64,000 nt of DNA, from positions 463,632-527,631 of the forward strand of contig CAJNOJ010000025.1 of the NCBI GenBank assembly GCA_905250025.1, read 5' to 3'. Within the stretch, counting starts at the first letter, position 1. Each line of letters starts with the position of its first letter. Shown here piece after piece: positions 50,501 through 61,609 of the stretch. Source of the stretch: Adineta ricciae (Eukaryota > Rotifera > Eurotatoria > Adinetida > Adinetidae). Both the position numbers and the translations under genes were made by a program. The notes under the pieces are model-generated. The model had not been told where the DNA came from. It was given only the letters and a program-made list of their open reading frames with translations, and made no database searches.

Positions 50501-50978
50501 TAATACCACGTTCACGTTCGAGTTCCATTGAATCCATAGTTGCACCAACAGAATCTTTACCTTTAACCTAGAAGCAATGATAGTCGTTTTGATTGACGAC
50601 AATCATCGTTCTTCTTACTTCATGCATTGCTTGGATACGTCCAGAATAGAAAAGAATACGTTCCGATAAAGTTGTCTAAATCCAAACATGATTATTCAAG
50701 AATTACATCGATGAGAAAAGTAGCAAATATACTTTTCCTGAGTCGATATGTGCAGAAATTCCGATATTTCGAATTTTTTCCAGAGGATAATGTTTCTAGA
50801 GTACAAAGTAAAGTGATTCTATCGTATTAGTGAATCTATAGTTACAGATTCTCGTTTGACAGCATAAGTTCGAAACGGTATCCATCGATACTAACGTGAA
50901 AAACTTAAATAAGGTTTTTGAAAGAAAATCAAATAGATCTACCTGTTTGAGAAGATGAGAAAGTATTCGAGGTGTCAT
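47549..50978 (-). CDS. GFM1: Mitochondrial translation elongation factor G1
   Basis: This GTPase moves tRNA and mRNA on the mitochondrial ribosome during elongation. ATG is set at 50978 ([12 protein letters not shown]), giving a basic leader that continues [15 protein letters not shown], fit for mitochondrial import. GTPase motifs are in order: G1 [13 protein letters not shown]2 RGITIQSA, G3 IIDTPGHVDFT, G4 FINKLDRM, G5 [25 protein letters not shown] and [20 protein letters not shown] match EF-G1 specifically. The C-terminal exons give [38 protein letters not shown] and [20 protein letters not shown], where vertebrate GFM1 reads [20 protein letters not shown]. The gene has about a dozen exons with short introns. 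It ends in a Gln-rich tail ([14 protein letters not shown]), unlike the Lys-rich end of vertebrate GFM1. An upstream frame at 50979-51107 is in line with the ATG but lacks any match and is not included. Confidence 0.92.
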
Positions 50979-51894
50979 TGTTGTCACACCTGGTTGAAAT
51001 GTTTCTTTTCTCTGAAAGAAAACCGGAAAATCAATCAGTTGTAGATCATATTCGAAAGCAAAGTCCAATTTGTACAACATGGTAAACCTAAACCTCATGC
51101 CATTCACAGATAAGTAGTTGATAACCTCCTCCGATAGTTTCTAACGATGATAGATGACGCTCTTCGTTGGTGCGGAAAAGGTACTTGAAAAGTGCACTCG
51201 CATCCAAACCATTGATGACCTTTTTGTCCGAGTAACTAGGAAAGAGATTTACGAACCATCTGATATCTCGTTTAACAGTACGAATACTTGATCGAACATG
51301 CACATAAGTTATGTATGAACGTAATGATGAAAATAAAATACAATTCGTAAAGGAAAAGCACCTTTATGTATCTGTTCGTTCGACAAAATACTCTTTTCTA
51401 TATTTGATCTTGAGAGGTATTTTCATGACTTTTTAAAAAAGAAAAGTTATACTCGTATGAGTGCTCATCCGTACCACACTGTCAACTTTTCGAAGAGGGT
51501 ACGATCGTACTATCTGACCAACACTTTATTCGAAAGAATGAAAAAGTCTCGAATGTTCTCACAATCCATTCCGTCAGTGCTGATGATGCCTCATGCATGC
51601 ATGATTTTGAATGTCCTGAAAGCAAACGTAGTTAATTCTTTCAAGAAATGTAATGATGACAAGGCATTTTGTGCTTTTATCTACGTCGATAGACGAGAAG
51701 CAGTATATAAATACGGAGAACAGAATCGATCGGCACACGTGTTACTTTTGCGTTTCTGTTTCATAATGAAATTTTGAAAGCGCTCACATGGAACGATTGC
51801 CAGTAATTTTTTTGCTTTTACTGGTGAGAAAACGCGCCCTTTTTTAACATTTAGTTTTTAGCAAAACCACATTTTTCGAAATTATACCTTTCAG
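50979..51894. other. Divergent promoter region GFM1 / aldo-keto reductase
   Basis: Lies between two genes transcribed away from each other. Three open frames of 71-106 residues are present (minus 51088-51303, minus 50796-51107, plus 51457-51777). None has a recognised motif and they overlap the likely regulatory sequence. A good TATA element lies at 51704-51713. Confidence 0.45.
51704..51713 (+). promoter_or_regulatory. TATA box for aldo-keto reductase gene
   Basis: TATATAAATA, about 84 bases before an upstream ATG (51788) and 191 before the annotated ATG (51895). It is the clearest core-promoter element in the window and suits an inducible gene, but the start site is inferred. Confidence 0.55.
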
Positions 51895-52896
51895 ATGTCC
51901 CAAACAATTACCATCGACTCTTCAAAAATAACAATTCCTATTATTGGTTATGGCACAGGAACCAAATGGTATTCCGGCGATAATTCCAAACCAATCGATA
52001 AAAATTTAGTTAAATCAGTTCATGATGCATTATCAGTCGGTTATCGTCATTTAGACGCCGCTGAAGCGTACGGAACTGAAACATCCGTCGGCGAAGCATT
52101 ACGTACGCAATCCATTGCACGAAATGAAATTTTTATTACTTCGAAAGTGTTCAAAAATATCGGAAACATCGAACAAGCGTGCACGGATGTTTTAACACGC
52201 TTGGGTATTGATTATCTTGATCTTTGGCTTATTCATGCACCATTCTTCGATCGAAATAAGATTTCACTTGAAAAAGCCTGGCAAGAAATGGAGAAATTAG
52301 TTGAAAGTGGCAAAGTCAAAGCTATTGGTGTTAGCAACTTCCAAAAACGACATTTGGAAGAATTATTCGCTTTAAATCCCAAAATCAAACCAGCAGTTAA
52401 TCAAAGTTAGTATCGGAAAGTCTTTCTTTTTTGTTAGAAACTCTTCCCGTACTCTTCTAGTTGAACTTCATCCATATGTTTATAAAGGAACGCGAGAATT
52501 GCTTGAATATTGCAAGTCAAAAGGCGTTGTAATCGAAGCGTATTCTCCGCTCGGTCCGCTTACTTTCAAATCGGATGGACCAGTCAATGAGATTCTTGAA
52601 AAATTAGCGCAGAAATACAATCGGACGCCTGCCCAAGTTTTACTCAAGTGGAACATCATCAAAGGTTTGACTCTTCCCTGAATTCTTTTGATATAAATCG
52701 TTGTATTTGCCGTTAAGGTGATGTTGTAATCACGACTTCGAGCAAACGCGATCGTTTAGAAGATTTTCTCAAAACCGCTGACGAGAATTTTCAATTGAGT
52801 GACGACGATGTCAAGGCCATCGATGATGCCGGTGCAAAATTACATTTTCGAAAATACTGGACCAAAGAAATCGATGGTCAAAAAGAAGATTTATAA
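51895..52896 (+). CDS. Aldo-keto reductase
   Basis: NAD(P)H-dependent reductase of carbonyl substrates, folded as a TIM barrel. Three exons, 51895-52405, 52461-52664 and 52718-52896, give 297 residues, close to the usual 300-320. The catalytic tetrad is visible: Asp54 and Tyr59 (HLDAAEAYGTE), Lys84 (FITSKVF) and His114 (WLIHAPF). The family signatures KAIGVSNFQ, VNQIELHPY and the late cofactor-binding VVITTSSKRDRLEDF are present. The AYG-E and WYSG features recall fungal-type alpha-keto amide reductases more than mammalian AKR1, so the exact substrate is unknown. An alternative start at 51788 joined by a 71-nt intron (51824-51894) would add the hydrophobic leader MERLPVIFLLLL in frame. AATAAA follows at 52924-52929. 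Confidence 0.9.
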
Positions 52897-52923
52897 ACAT
52901 TTTGTACGCTTTTTCAGTTCGAA

Positions 52924-52929
52924 AATAAA
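52924..52929 (+). terminator. Polyadenylation signal, aldo-keto reductase
   Basis: AATAAA 27 bases after the stop codon. Confidence 0.6.
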
Positions 52930-53149
52930 CGGTTCTATCACTATTAAAGTCTTGTAACTAACGAGCGCTCTCTATCTTTTGATGTTCTTTCGTTATTGGA
53001 TATTTTTAGTCCATTCTTTGAAAAACGCAGCATAGAGAAGAACAGAATCAACGCGAACTAGTCATTGACTTACGTTGGTGTTACTTTATTCGAAAATAAC
53101 GATCAATCATCGATTTATTTTGATCAAATGACATTTCGCCATTGATCCA

Positions 53150-55578
53150 ATGAAAAATTCAGCTAATTACGTCGTCGATTTAGGCGATAAGTTTCATTCG
53201 ACAACCAGGTCCTCCTCACTTTATCGTGTATGGATATCTTTTTCGAGAAATATCTGATTTTAACGCATAATTAATCCATTGATTTAGTATTGGCGACAAT
53301 TACATAGACAACAACGGATATTTATCATTGTTCTTATTGCATTATTGATATTTGTTTATTTTGGCTATCGATCTCATTCGACAGAACCAATCAGAAATCT
53401 TCCAGATGATTTTCATCTGCATCGCGAAGAAATCAATAAAGACAAGGAAGCTTGGCAACGAAAACGAATAGAAGTAAGCTATGTGATGAACATTCGCACA
53501 GAAAGACTTTTTCTCATAGGAAAATCAAGCGAATAAAGTCAAAGTTGAAAAACAAATCTTCTTCAGTATGTGAAGGCTAACGGGAAACGATTTTTCGACA
53601 CTTTTTCGTCAATAGATCCAACAAATGAACGACAGATAGCAGTGAGAGATGCTATGCGACATGCATGGAAAGCTTATCGGACATATGCATGGGGTTACGA
53701 TGAATTACAGCCTCTTTCCAAAACACCATCAGCATGGTTTGGATTAGGTTTAACAATTGTTGATGCTATTGACACATTGTATATTATGAATATGACTGAA
53801 GGTGAAAAGAGATCTACTGATAGATTGACTTGGTTTGTGAGAATATGATTTTCTCGTTTTAGAATATCGAGACGCTCGTGAGTGGATTGAGAAATCGTTC
53901 AATCTTGATTCGGACTCGATTGATAAATTTAACTCGCATTTTGAAATCACAATACGCGTTCTCGGTGGTTTACTTAGCATTTACCATATATCGGGTGATA
54001 ATATATTTCTAAAACAAGCGGTAGGAAATCGATGGAAAACGAAGTACTCTTTTTTTTAACCGAAATGAAATTCTTCTAGGTTGACTTAGGAGAACGTCTT
54101 CTCGTTAATTTCAACACTCCCACCGGTTTACCATTAGCTGAGACAAATCTCAAACGAAAAACTGCCAGTGGCTATCGGTATATCACTGAATCGTATTAGA
54201 AACATTTGTAATAGTTTGCATCTTTTGGTTTAGGTGGACTTCGGATTCCGCTCTCTCAGAAGTTGGAACAGTACAAATCGAGATGCGCGATTTATCCCGA
54301 GTTAGTGGTGATAAAAAATATGAAGTTAGTTAAGTGTTTTCGAGAGATGGAAAACAAACTCATTCGTTTGTTTATATAGGATGCAGCTGATAAAGCGTCT
54401 ACTGTTCTTCATAATCAATCAAAGAAAGACGGGCTTGTTCCTATATTTATTAATCCATTGACTGGTCGTTTTTCAGGTGGAGTAGTTTCTTTCGGCGCAC
54501 GTGGTGATTCTTATTACGAATATTTGCTCAAACAATGGTTACAAACTGGACAACAAAAGGCTATGTAAGTAGAACTTTAATAACTGATAGAGTTCATCTT
54601 GGTAGAGACGTGTCGAGTGCACAGGGCTTGTATCCAAGATAAACAAAATGTGTCCTGGATGTACAATAATAGTGTAATCTAATAAAGAGTTTCTCAACCG
54701 CACATATGACAAGTTTGGATAAACTTCTCTTATCTAAGTAATATCCATGCATCGTTTCTGTTATAGATTTTGGGATGATTGGATTGAAAGTATCGGTAAG
54801 TGAAGATGGAAAACTTTGATGAAGGATTCATTCTGTGCAAATTCATGTAGAGGGTGTGCGAAAGCATCTTTGGCGGTTGGCATATCCTGAAAAACTTTAT
54901 TTTGTTGGTGAATTGATGGGTATGAGTTCGTTCTCTCCAAAAATGGTACGACTTTGAGTTTGTTAAGCACTTTTAAATTGATTTCCACTTTCGTATAGGA
55001 TCATTTGGTCTGCTTTCTCGGTGGTAATATGGCACTTGGATGGTACTTTAAAAAAGATTTAACTTTTCTACTCGATATGGCGAAAGATTTAACAAAAACG
55101 TGCTATGAAATGTATGCAAAACAAGAAACCGGACTTAGTCCTGAAATCGCGTATTTCAATACAGATTCTCAATTGAATGGACAAACATTGAGTGTTCGCG
55201 TATGTTCATGAATACGAATAACTACAAAAGTCTCCTTTCTGTAACTTGTAGGATAACGATGCACATAATCTGTTACGTCCGGAATTGATTGAATCGTTAT
55301 ATTATTTATATTTTCTCACGGGTGATACAATTTATCAAGACTGGGGTTGGAAGATTTTTCAGTCATTCGAGAAATATACTCGACAAACTGATGGATACTC
55401 ATCGATCAATGATGTTCGACATAAGGACAATGTTCGGCCGCGTAATAAAATGGAAAGCTTTTTTCTTGCCGAAACATTGAAATATTTATATCTACTTTTT
55501 GATAATAAGAATCTTTTTCCTTTTGACCAATGGATATTCAACACCGAAGCTCATCCACTGCCAGTTTACCAGCATTAA
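53150..55578 (+). CDS. MAN1B1: ER mannosyl-oligosaccharide 1,2-alpha-mannosidase (GH47)
   Basis: This enzyme trims the middle-branch mannose of Man9GlcNAc2 on glycoproteins in the ER/Golgi and marks misfolded ones for disposal. Exon 1 (53150-53227, [15 protein letters not shown]) joins in phase to exon 2 at 53288, which encodes a type II signal anchor ([16 protein letters not shown]). The GH47 catalytic domain follows: [148 protein letters not shown] and the terminal [10 protein letters not shown] (calcium-coordinating TEAHP). The two Cys of the family's conserved disulphide are present. Ten or so exons are separated by short introns, except one of about 200 bases (54566-54765). Confidence 0.92.
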
Positions 55579-55580
55579 AC

Positions 55581-55586
55581 AATAAA
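55581..55586 (+). terminator. Polyadenylation signal, MAN1B1
   Basis: AATAAA begins only two bases after the stop codon, implying a very short 3' UTR. Confidence 0.55.
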
Positions 55587-55812
55587 AACTTGATTCTTAC
55601 TGTTCGTTTTCTTTTTTTTTGTCTGATATATGCTCCTATGTTCCTTCAATTTTGTATCCGGTGTTGTTGTGAACGATATGAGAATGCCAACTGATTTCTT
55701 TTGCACAGCATAGACGCACGCGAAATATAGAAAACAATTTCTTATGTTTAATCATTTTTAGAACAGTAAACATCTATCTATTCATATATCTTTTCCTATT
55801 TTCAAACCAAAT

Positions 55813-57006
55813 ATGGCCACAGAATCTCAAGTACGTAGGATTTACATCAATAATATATACCGATTAATGAAAATCTTCGTTAGAATGACGCTCAATCAAA
55901 ATCTCAACCTGTATTAGAACCTTATTTTCCTAAAGCGACCGAAATGCTTTTTTATACCGGCAATATCACTCCATTCTTCAAACTATTAACTAAAACAAGC
56001 TCTTCTGTTACCGAACAAGTAATATCTACATGTTCTTTCATCAATCAAATGTCAATTATTCGTTTTAGATTATGGAATATATGTCGATGATGTTAGAAAA
56101 GATGAAAACCAAAGCAAAAGCAGATCAATTCAAAGTAAGCGAAGGTTTTCCTTTCAGATCATCAAGTTGAGTTTGTTTTCAGGAAAATAATTATGTCAAA
56201 TTAATTTGTCCTCCTGAAGATAATCAATCAAACGCAGCTAATGGCACAACAACAACTCCACCGAACGAAACGGAAGAGTTAGATCGCAGCGATTTGAAAT
56301 TCTCAGTGAAGATCTTTCTCCGTACACTGGAACCCGAAATCTTATCTCACACGATCAACACAAGTCTGTCGAAATGATTTTCATTCATATCAACACCGCC
56401 GTGTTTTAGTTTTTAGCGAATTGAAAGAAAATTATTTGGAAAGTGTCATGATAGCATTGCCTAATTATGGTTCGCTATTAACATTGAAGGAATTCATGCC
56501 ATTATGGAATGTTGTGGAAGATTTTGTTAATAAACAAAAGATTTTATCCGCCGGTGTTTGTGATTTGATGCTTCCACTCTTATCGGATATATACGATACC
56601 GCACAAGTAACTTCCTTTTCTTCAAATTCTCACTTGAACCTCTCCATTGTCCTTTTCTGTAGGTCAAGCCATTTGCTGATCAAATCAACTTAGGCCTTTG
56701 TTGTTCAATTCCGGAAGAATTGAGTAAATATGTCAAAGAACACAATATTCAACTTTTAACCCATAGCGATCCGATTGGTAAAGATGAATTGATCGATGTT
56801 TAAAGAATAATCACATCTCTGCTCTTCTAGATGTTCTAAATGATTCGGATTTTCAGCAGATTATTCGTGAATATTGTCACGAATATGATGCATTGAATTG
56901 GAAACCTTGTTCAATCGTTCGTTATAGTTCGGTTATTGCTAATCGAGGAATTATCAAAAGTAAAGGTTTTCTTGTGTACGCAAAACGTGAATTAAACATG
57001 CCTTAA
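55813..57006 (+). CDS. GCLM: Glutamate-cysteine ligase modifier (regulatory) subunit
   Basis: GCLM binds the catalytic subunit GCLC and lowers its feedback inhibition in glutathione synthesis. ATG 55813 (MATESQ) is followed by a short first exon and about six more. The aldo-keto-reductase-like fold is expected for the family. Diagnostic segments are LKFSVKIFLRTLEPEILSHT (human VSVKVFLP...), DQINLGLCCSIPEELSKYVK, IQLLTHSDP, DFQQIIREYCHE and, decisive, the ending VRYSSVIANRGIIKSKGFLV, which matches vertebrate RYSVIVKSRGIIKSKGYI. The stop is at 57004-57006. AATAAA at 57073-57078 ends it. It shares strand with MAN1B1 (234 bases away) but no link in function is implied. Confidence 0.9.
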
Positions 57007-57072
57007 TATCACTAACGTAAGTTTTGCTTTTGCAAGTTTTTTCTAATCATCCTATTTTTCTCCTTTAATTTT

Positions 57073-57078
57073 AATAAA
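57073..57078 (+). terminator. Polyadenylation signal, GCLM
   Basis: AATAAA 67 bases after the stop codon, within TTAATAAATAATCG. Confidence 0.55.
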
Positions 57079-58000
57079 TAATCGTTTTTTTAAAGAATTC
57101 AACCATGCAGTGTGTGTCTTTGTTTACATCGAGGGTTCTTTTTTCTTTTCTCAATATCACCTATTCAATTCTCATTTTCAAACAGTATCACATTTGCTGA
57201 CTATGATCGACTTGGACGATACGTAAATGTTTGACCTGTATGAATTAGTTTATTTCTTGAATTTCATAGCGGGAAACCGATGAGACACAAGCAATGAAAA
57301 ACATATACTACATAATTCTGTCTATATGGGGATTACATCAGTAATAATGAAATATGAGTCAATCAAATATAGAAACGCCGAAGCCATACATCATGTTGGA
57401 ATTTTTGCTTCATTCGATCGAATTTTTCCTCTTATCAAAGTCATCATTGGCACCTAAAAAGTAAAGTATCTCTATAAGGTGAATGACAATGTCTGTTCTA
57501 TGACACATCTAAAGTTCGTATCTGTAATTGAAAAAATAAAGAAATTCTCTCTTTGTTGATGACATGAAAAAATTATACCGTTCGAGATATTTCAATTCTT
57601 TTTCAAATAATCAATAAGTGACATAGTTTAGGAATAGAATTATATTTTTTATAAGCGTAATTGATGAATTGTTGACGATTTTCTCCATATTGAGTATGTG
57701 ATTTATTGGATGAAATAAAACTCTGTTTTTTTTTGCGAGTGCAAATCGTTTGTTTCCGAGCTTGACATCTGTTTGAAACAAATATTGATTTGATAAAACC
57801 TTTCTTTGCAGTCCAGCTAGTCAAATCCTTGTGAGTATTCATTCGGTGAAAAGAATGCATAATCCTAACGTCTATTTAGTCGATGACAGACTCATCATAC
57901 CAATAAATAGCAAATTTTATCCAGACACTTTAGAGAATCGAATAAATGTCAAGCGAGAAAACAGTGAGATTTAAGGTCGAATACGTGTGACGAGCATATT

Positions 58001-58123
58001 TTATGGAAGAGAATGAAGGCTTTGCACCATATGATTCAATAAATCATCGTGATTAGTTTGTAGAATTTCACTCAAGGTTATTTGTTTGCGAATGTCTTCG
58101 GGAATCTCGCGAAATTGATCAGT
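58001..58123 (-). pseudogene. Orphan coding-like fragment, possibly a last exon
   Basis: In one minus-strand frame, 40 residues with balanced, soluble-protein composition run TDQFREIPEDIRKQITLSEI and on through LQTNHDDLLNHMVQSLHSLP to TAA at 58001-58003. CAAG just before the first codon could be an acceptor, but the stretch upstream is not pyrimidine-rich and no upstream exon was found. It may be a remnant of a lost gene, the end of a gene with small exons I missed, or chance. I do not recognise the sequence. Confidence 0.25.
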
Positions 58124-61100
58124 CTTGACATGATTTTAACAAACAGATGGTAGAAATATAAGCTGTCATGTCTGGAATTAACCGGGTAAAACACAACAGA
58201 CAGAACATCAATGAATAAAAGGGAAAATATTCTATTCTTATAAATCATCAAGCGACAAAAGAAGGTAAGTTATGAAATTATTCGTGAGAAAAGTCCGTTC
58301 TTCTATTCGATATCAATGCGAAATGTTCAACGAACGTTAATCGATCCGAGTAATTCAATTTTATTAAGTATCAATCTGTTACGCAATGGAATTTCTCTCT
58401 CATAGATGCGACATATCTGGTAATAATTCCCTGTGGATCTTGTTATTCTAAATCGAAGACAAATCCAAATAAAATAAGATAGCACGCTCGATAGATTCAT
58501 ATTTTATTGACGAGATGTTCAGTTTGATAGAATCATCAAATAATCCAGCATCGTTCTTGTTTCTCTCTCATGAATAGTGAATTTATATGACATCCGAGCG
58601 AATCTTAGCTGGTATAAACTGATGGATTCTCGAAGTGTTTTATGGATGTGGGTATCATAAAAAAAAGAGACGAACTTCTTTTGTTTATTTCATGTTGGAT
58701 ATGACTCGATAAAATATAATTAAAGTAAGATGTCAGCAGAGGGAAAAACAAGTCGGAGACGCTCAATGAAAGTTTGCTTTTTCTCTTTGAAACCCAAGAG
58801 AAGTCGTTGCCTTTTATGCACGTAATCTGATTAAAATAACGAAGTAATCTTACGCGGGAGAAAGAAGAAATCATCTAAATGAGATAAGTTATGTTCGAAT
58901 ATTTACTTACAAAACATGTTTTTCCATTTCGACTGAGAATTAAATCGATCGAAACAAACAAACAAGCAAGCAATTTAGTGTACCTTACTGATTTCTAATC
59001 TTGTTGATGAAAGAAGCAGTAATAATGTAATGAAAGACATTTTTTCTCTCTCTCGACATATATCAGTACAACACATCCGAACTGATCAACAAAACTTTTC
59101 AAATGCGAAAAATTTTTTTTCGTCATGGAAGTCTGATGTGAGTCTCAGTCGGTTGATTAATGAGAATAGAATGAGCTTTGTTTGGTTATCTTCTTGTTAC
59201 CAACAGTAGATTTTCTCATTAACACGTATTATGTCTATTGACGAGTGGGATTTGCTTTTTGATGAAAGTACATTCTATTTATGAGACAATCTTTTCCTTT
59301 GACAGTAGAACGACAACGAAGTGCGAATAGCATCATCAAAATCAAAATAGCTCGCTAGGATGTTACTGATTCGTATTGTTGAGTTTCTTCTTTATTTTCG
59401 ACGCAGTTTTTATCTGTACTGAGATGTTTTTCGACAATAGAAACGATAAAAGAATAAGAAAGGAAGAACAGAAGACATTCTCGTAAGTCACAATGAATCT
59501 CTCCTCTCTCTCTCCCTCTCAATTTTCATTGTAGAATTACTAGACCCTTGCTAGTTCTTTTGTATCTCAACCAGTGTTATTATGTGTAAACCTAAGAATA
59601 GATAAGAAAAAAAGGCAACGATTATTATGTGCCTTCTCTCTCTTTTTTTACTCGAATGTATAACATAATACATAGAGCTCTAATCAAGCACTCATCAAAT
59701 GTCACTGTTCGTCATCTATCATCATTGCCAATCTAGCACAGATATAGATATTGTATGTAAAGACACAATAGATCATACCACATGAATTACAGTCTTTTAT
59801 AGGAGTAATTTTCTGCCTTGTCTCTTTTGTGTTTTACTAGATCGGTGTTGACACTTTATTAGGTGGATTTATTCGGGTTACTTTTATTTTTGTTCTTCTT
59901 TAACATATCTTCTTGGAATGTGCTGTACATTGGCTCTATTTAGCTTGTCTATCAACTAGACTAATTCTTGTATATGTATGTATATATTCTCATCATCGAA
60001 CATCCTTCCATCGTCATCATTCTATCATTCCTCCAATGGCAAACACAATTGCGTAGAGTAGGCTTCAGTTGTTTGATTATTGGAAGAGTTCTGAGCAAGT
60101 AAACAATCGTTTGTGTAAATTTATTTTTATTTTTTTTGGGAACAGATGTTTTTTCTCCTACATTTTATCATCTCGCTGTGCTTCTTGGCATTGACACGTT
60201 CGAAAAGGTGTGTGCGTGCACATCGTTCCGATGACAATCATAGACTTCGTCAATATAAAAAGAAAAATATGAGTTGTTTCTCTCATTTGTCGTTTGAAAG
60301 AAATAATCTCATGAAAAGAAAAGAAGAAGAAGGAAATCATCGCGCAAATACTTGATTCTCACTTGGTTCATCAACAACATCATTTCTGGATTGACTCGTA
60401 AGCAATAAATATCATAAGTGTGTCAGAGACCGTCTATTTCACTAAGCGCAGAGATGGTTTCTTCTTCATAGCATTCTAATTAGTCGTCGTCGTTGTCGTC
60501 GTTTCTCTAATGCTCCCCATATGGTATTAGGAGCAGTAGCGCAGATGGTGTAAGCGAGACGAAGAGAAATCTCAAAGAGCAGGAGAAGTAGAACTAGCTG
60601 TTTTATATGTTACATCGGCCCACTTTGTTCCCTGAAAAGTCTCAATCATTTCGATTGATAATGACTTGATGTTGAGAGTGTTTTTATGAGAAGAGAAATC
60701 GATCTTTTCTTTTTTTTTCGTTCTTCGTGTTTTTTTTTCTTATCTTATGACAAGAGAAAAAAGTTAAAAGAAAAATCTTGTTCTTTGCGGTTAACTTTAT
60801 CATAATAACTGCCGTGGTCTTCAATTCCATCGACTGCGATGATCGAGATTTGAAATGATAACTCTGGCTGATGGCAGCCTGAAGGCATTGATTCTCTCTC
60901 TATTAGAACCGATTGGTAATACTTGATTGTTATTTGCTCTCGTTTTCTCTTTGTGCTATGAAAAAAAACCGGAGGAAAAAGCAACAACATCATGAAAAAA
61001 AAAGAAATCGGTGCCTAACGGAAGAGAAACGAGTGATGGCAAGAAGAACTTGAACAACAATGATTTCAAACTAAACCAACAATTCATTCGCTATTATCAG

Positions 61101-61609
61101 TAAGACAAGGCTTTGTTTTTTAGTGAAAATGTACTCCTTTCAATTGAATTTTTGGGCAAAAATCTCGACGAGGATTGGATCAATACTCGAGCATTTGACT
61201 GAAAAATCGTAAGTACACTTTCCTCATTCAAATCCGCCGAACCAAAATCATTCCAAATGCAAACATCATCCGAAAACAAGCTCTCATACATATTTTTCGC
61301 AGACATTAACTAAACGTGCGGTGATTAGATATTACACTCCGGTGTTTCTTCGCACGGCAAAATACCCGATCCTTCAGACAAATTCATACATGTAATATGT
61401 TTTCTCCAGAGAATAAGTATACAGACATAAATGTCTCTATGAAAAAAAGAGAAAGAGAGAGAGAGGGAGAAAACATAGCCATATAATCATAATGATAAAA
61501 AATGTTCGATTCGATATTTTTTATTTCAAGTGACAATATAAAATCGATATGCTCCTTTGTTTTATTACTTTGCAGATATTTTTCTTTCATTGAATAGCAT
61601 CAGTAACTA

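Larger units (their letters stand above)
57007..61609. other. 4.6 kb stretch without a recognised gene
   Basis: By far the longest gene-poor stretch in a dense window. It has AT-rich sequence with CT tracts (for example 59500-59520) and a GA run near 61448-61470. Several short frames (41-89 residues) appear on both strands; none has a known domain. The best coding-like piece is minus 58001-58123, described separately. The right end must carry the promoter and any untranslated exons of the PKA gene: TACTTTGCAG ending at 61575 looks like an acceptor just before its ATG at 61610, suggesting a 5' UTR intron. No tRNA, repeat family or element was recognised. Confidence 0.4.

Noticed and set aside
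51457-51777. A 106-residue plus frame upstream of the aldo-keto reductase
   Set aside because: It overlaps the TATA box and leader of that gene and has no recognisable motif.
60146-60355. A short frame starting with a signal-peptide-like MFFLLHFIISLCFLALT
   Set aside because: The hydrophobic start is a T-rich tract, the remainder is Lys/Arg/Asn-rich and unrecognised, and no splice partners are seen.
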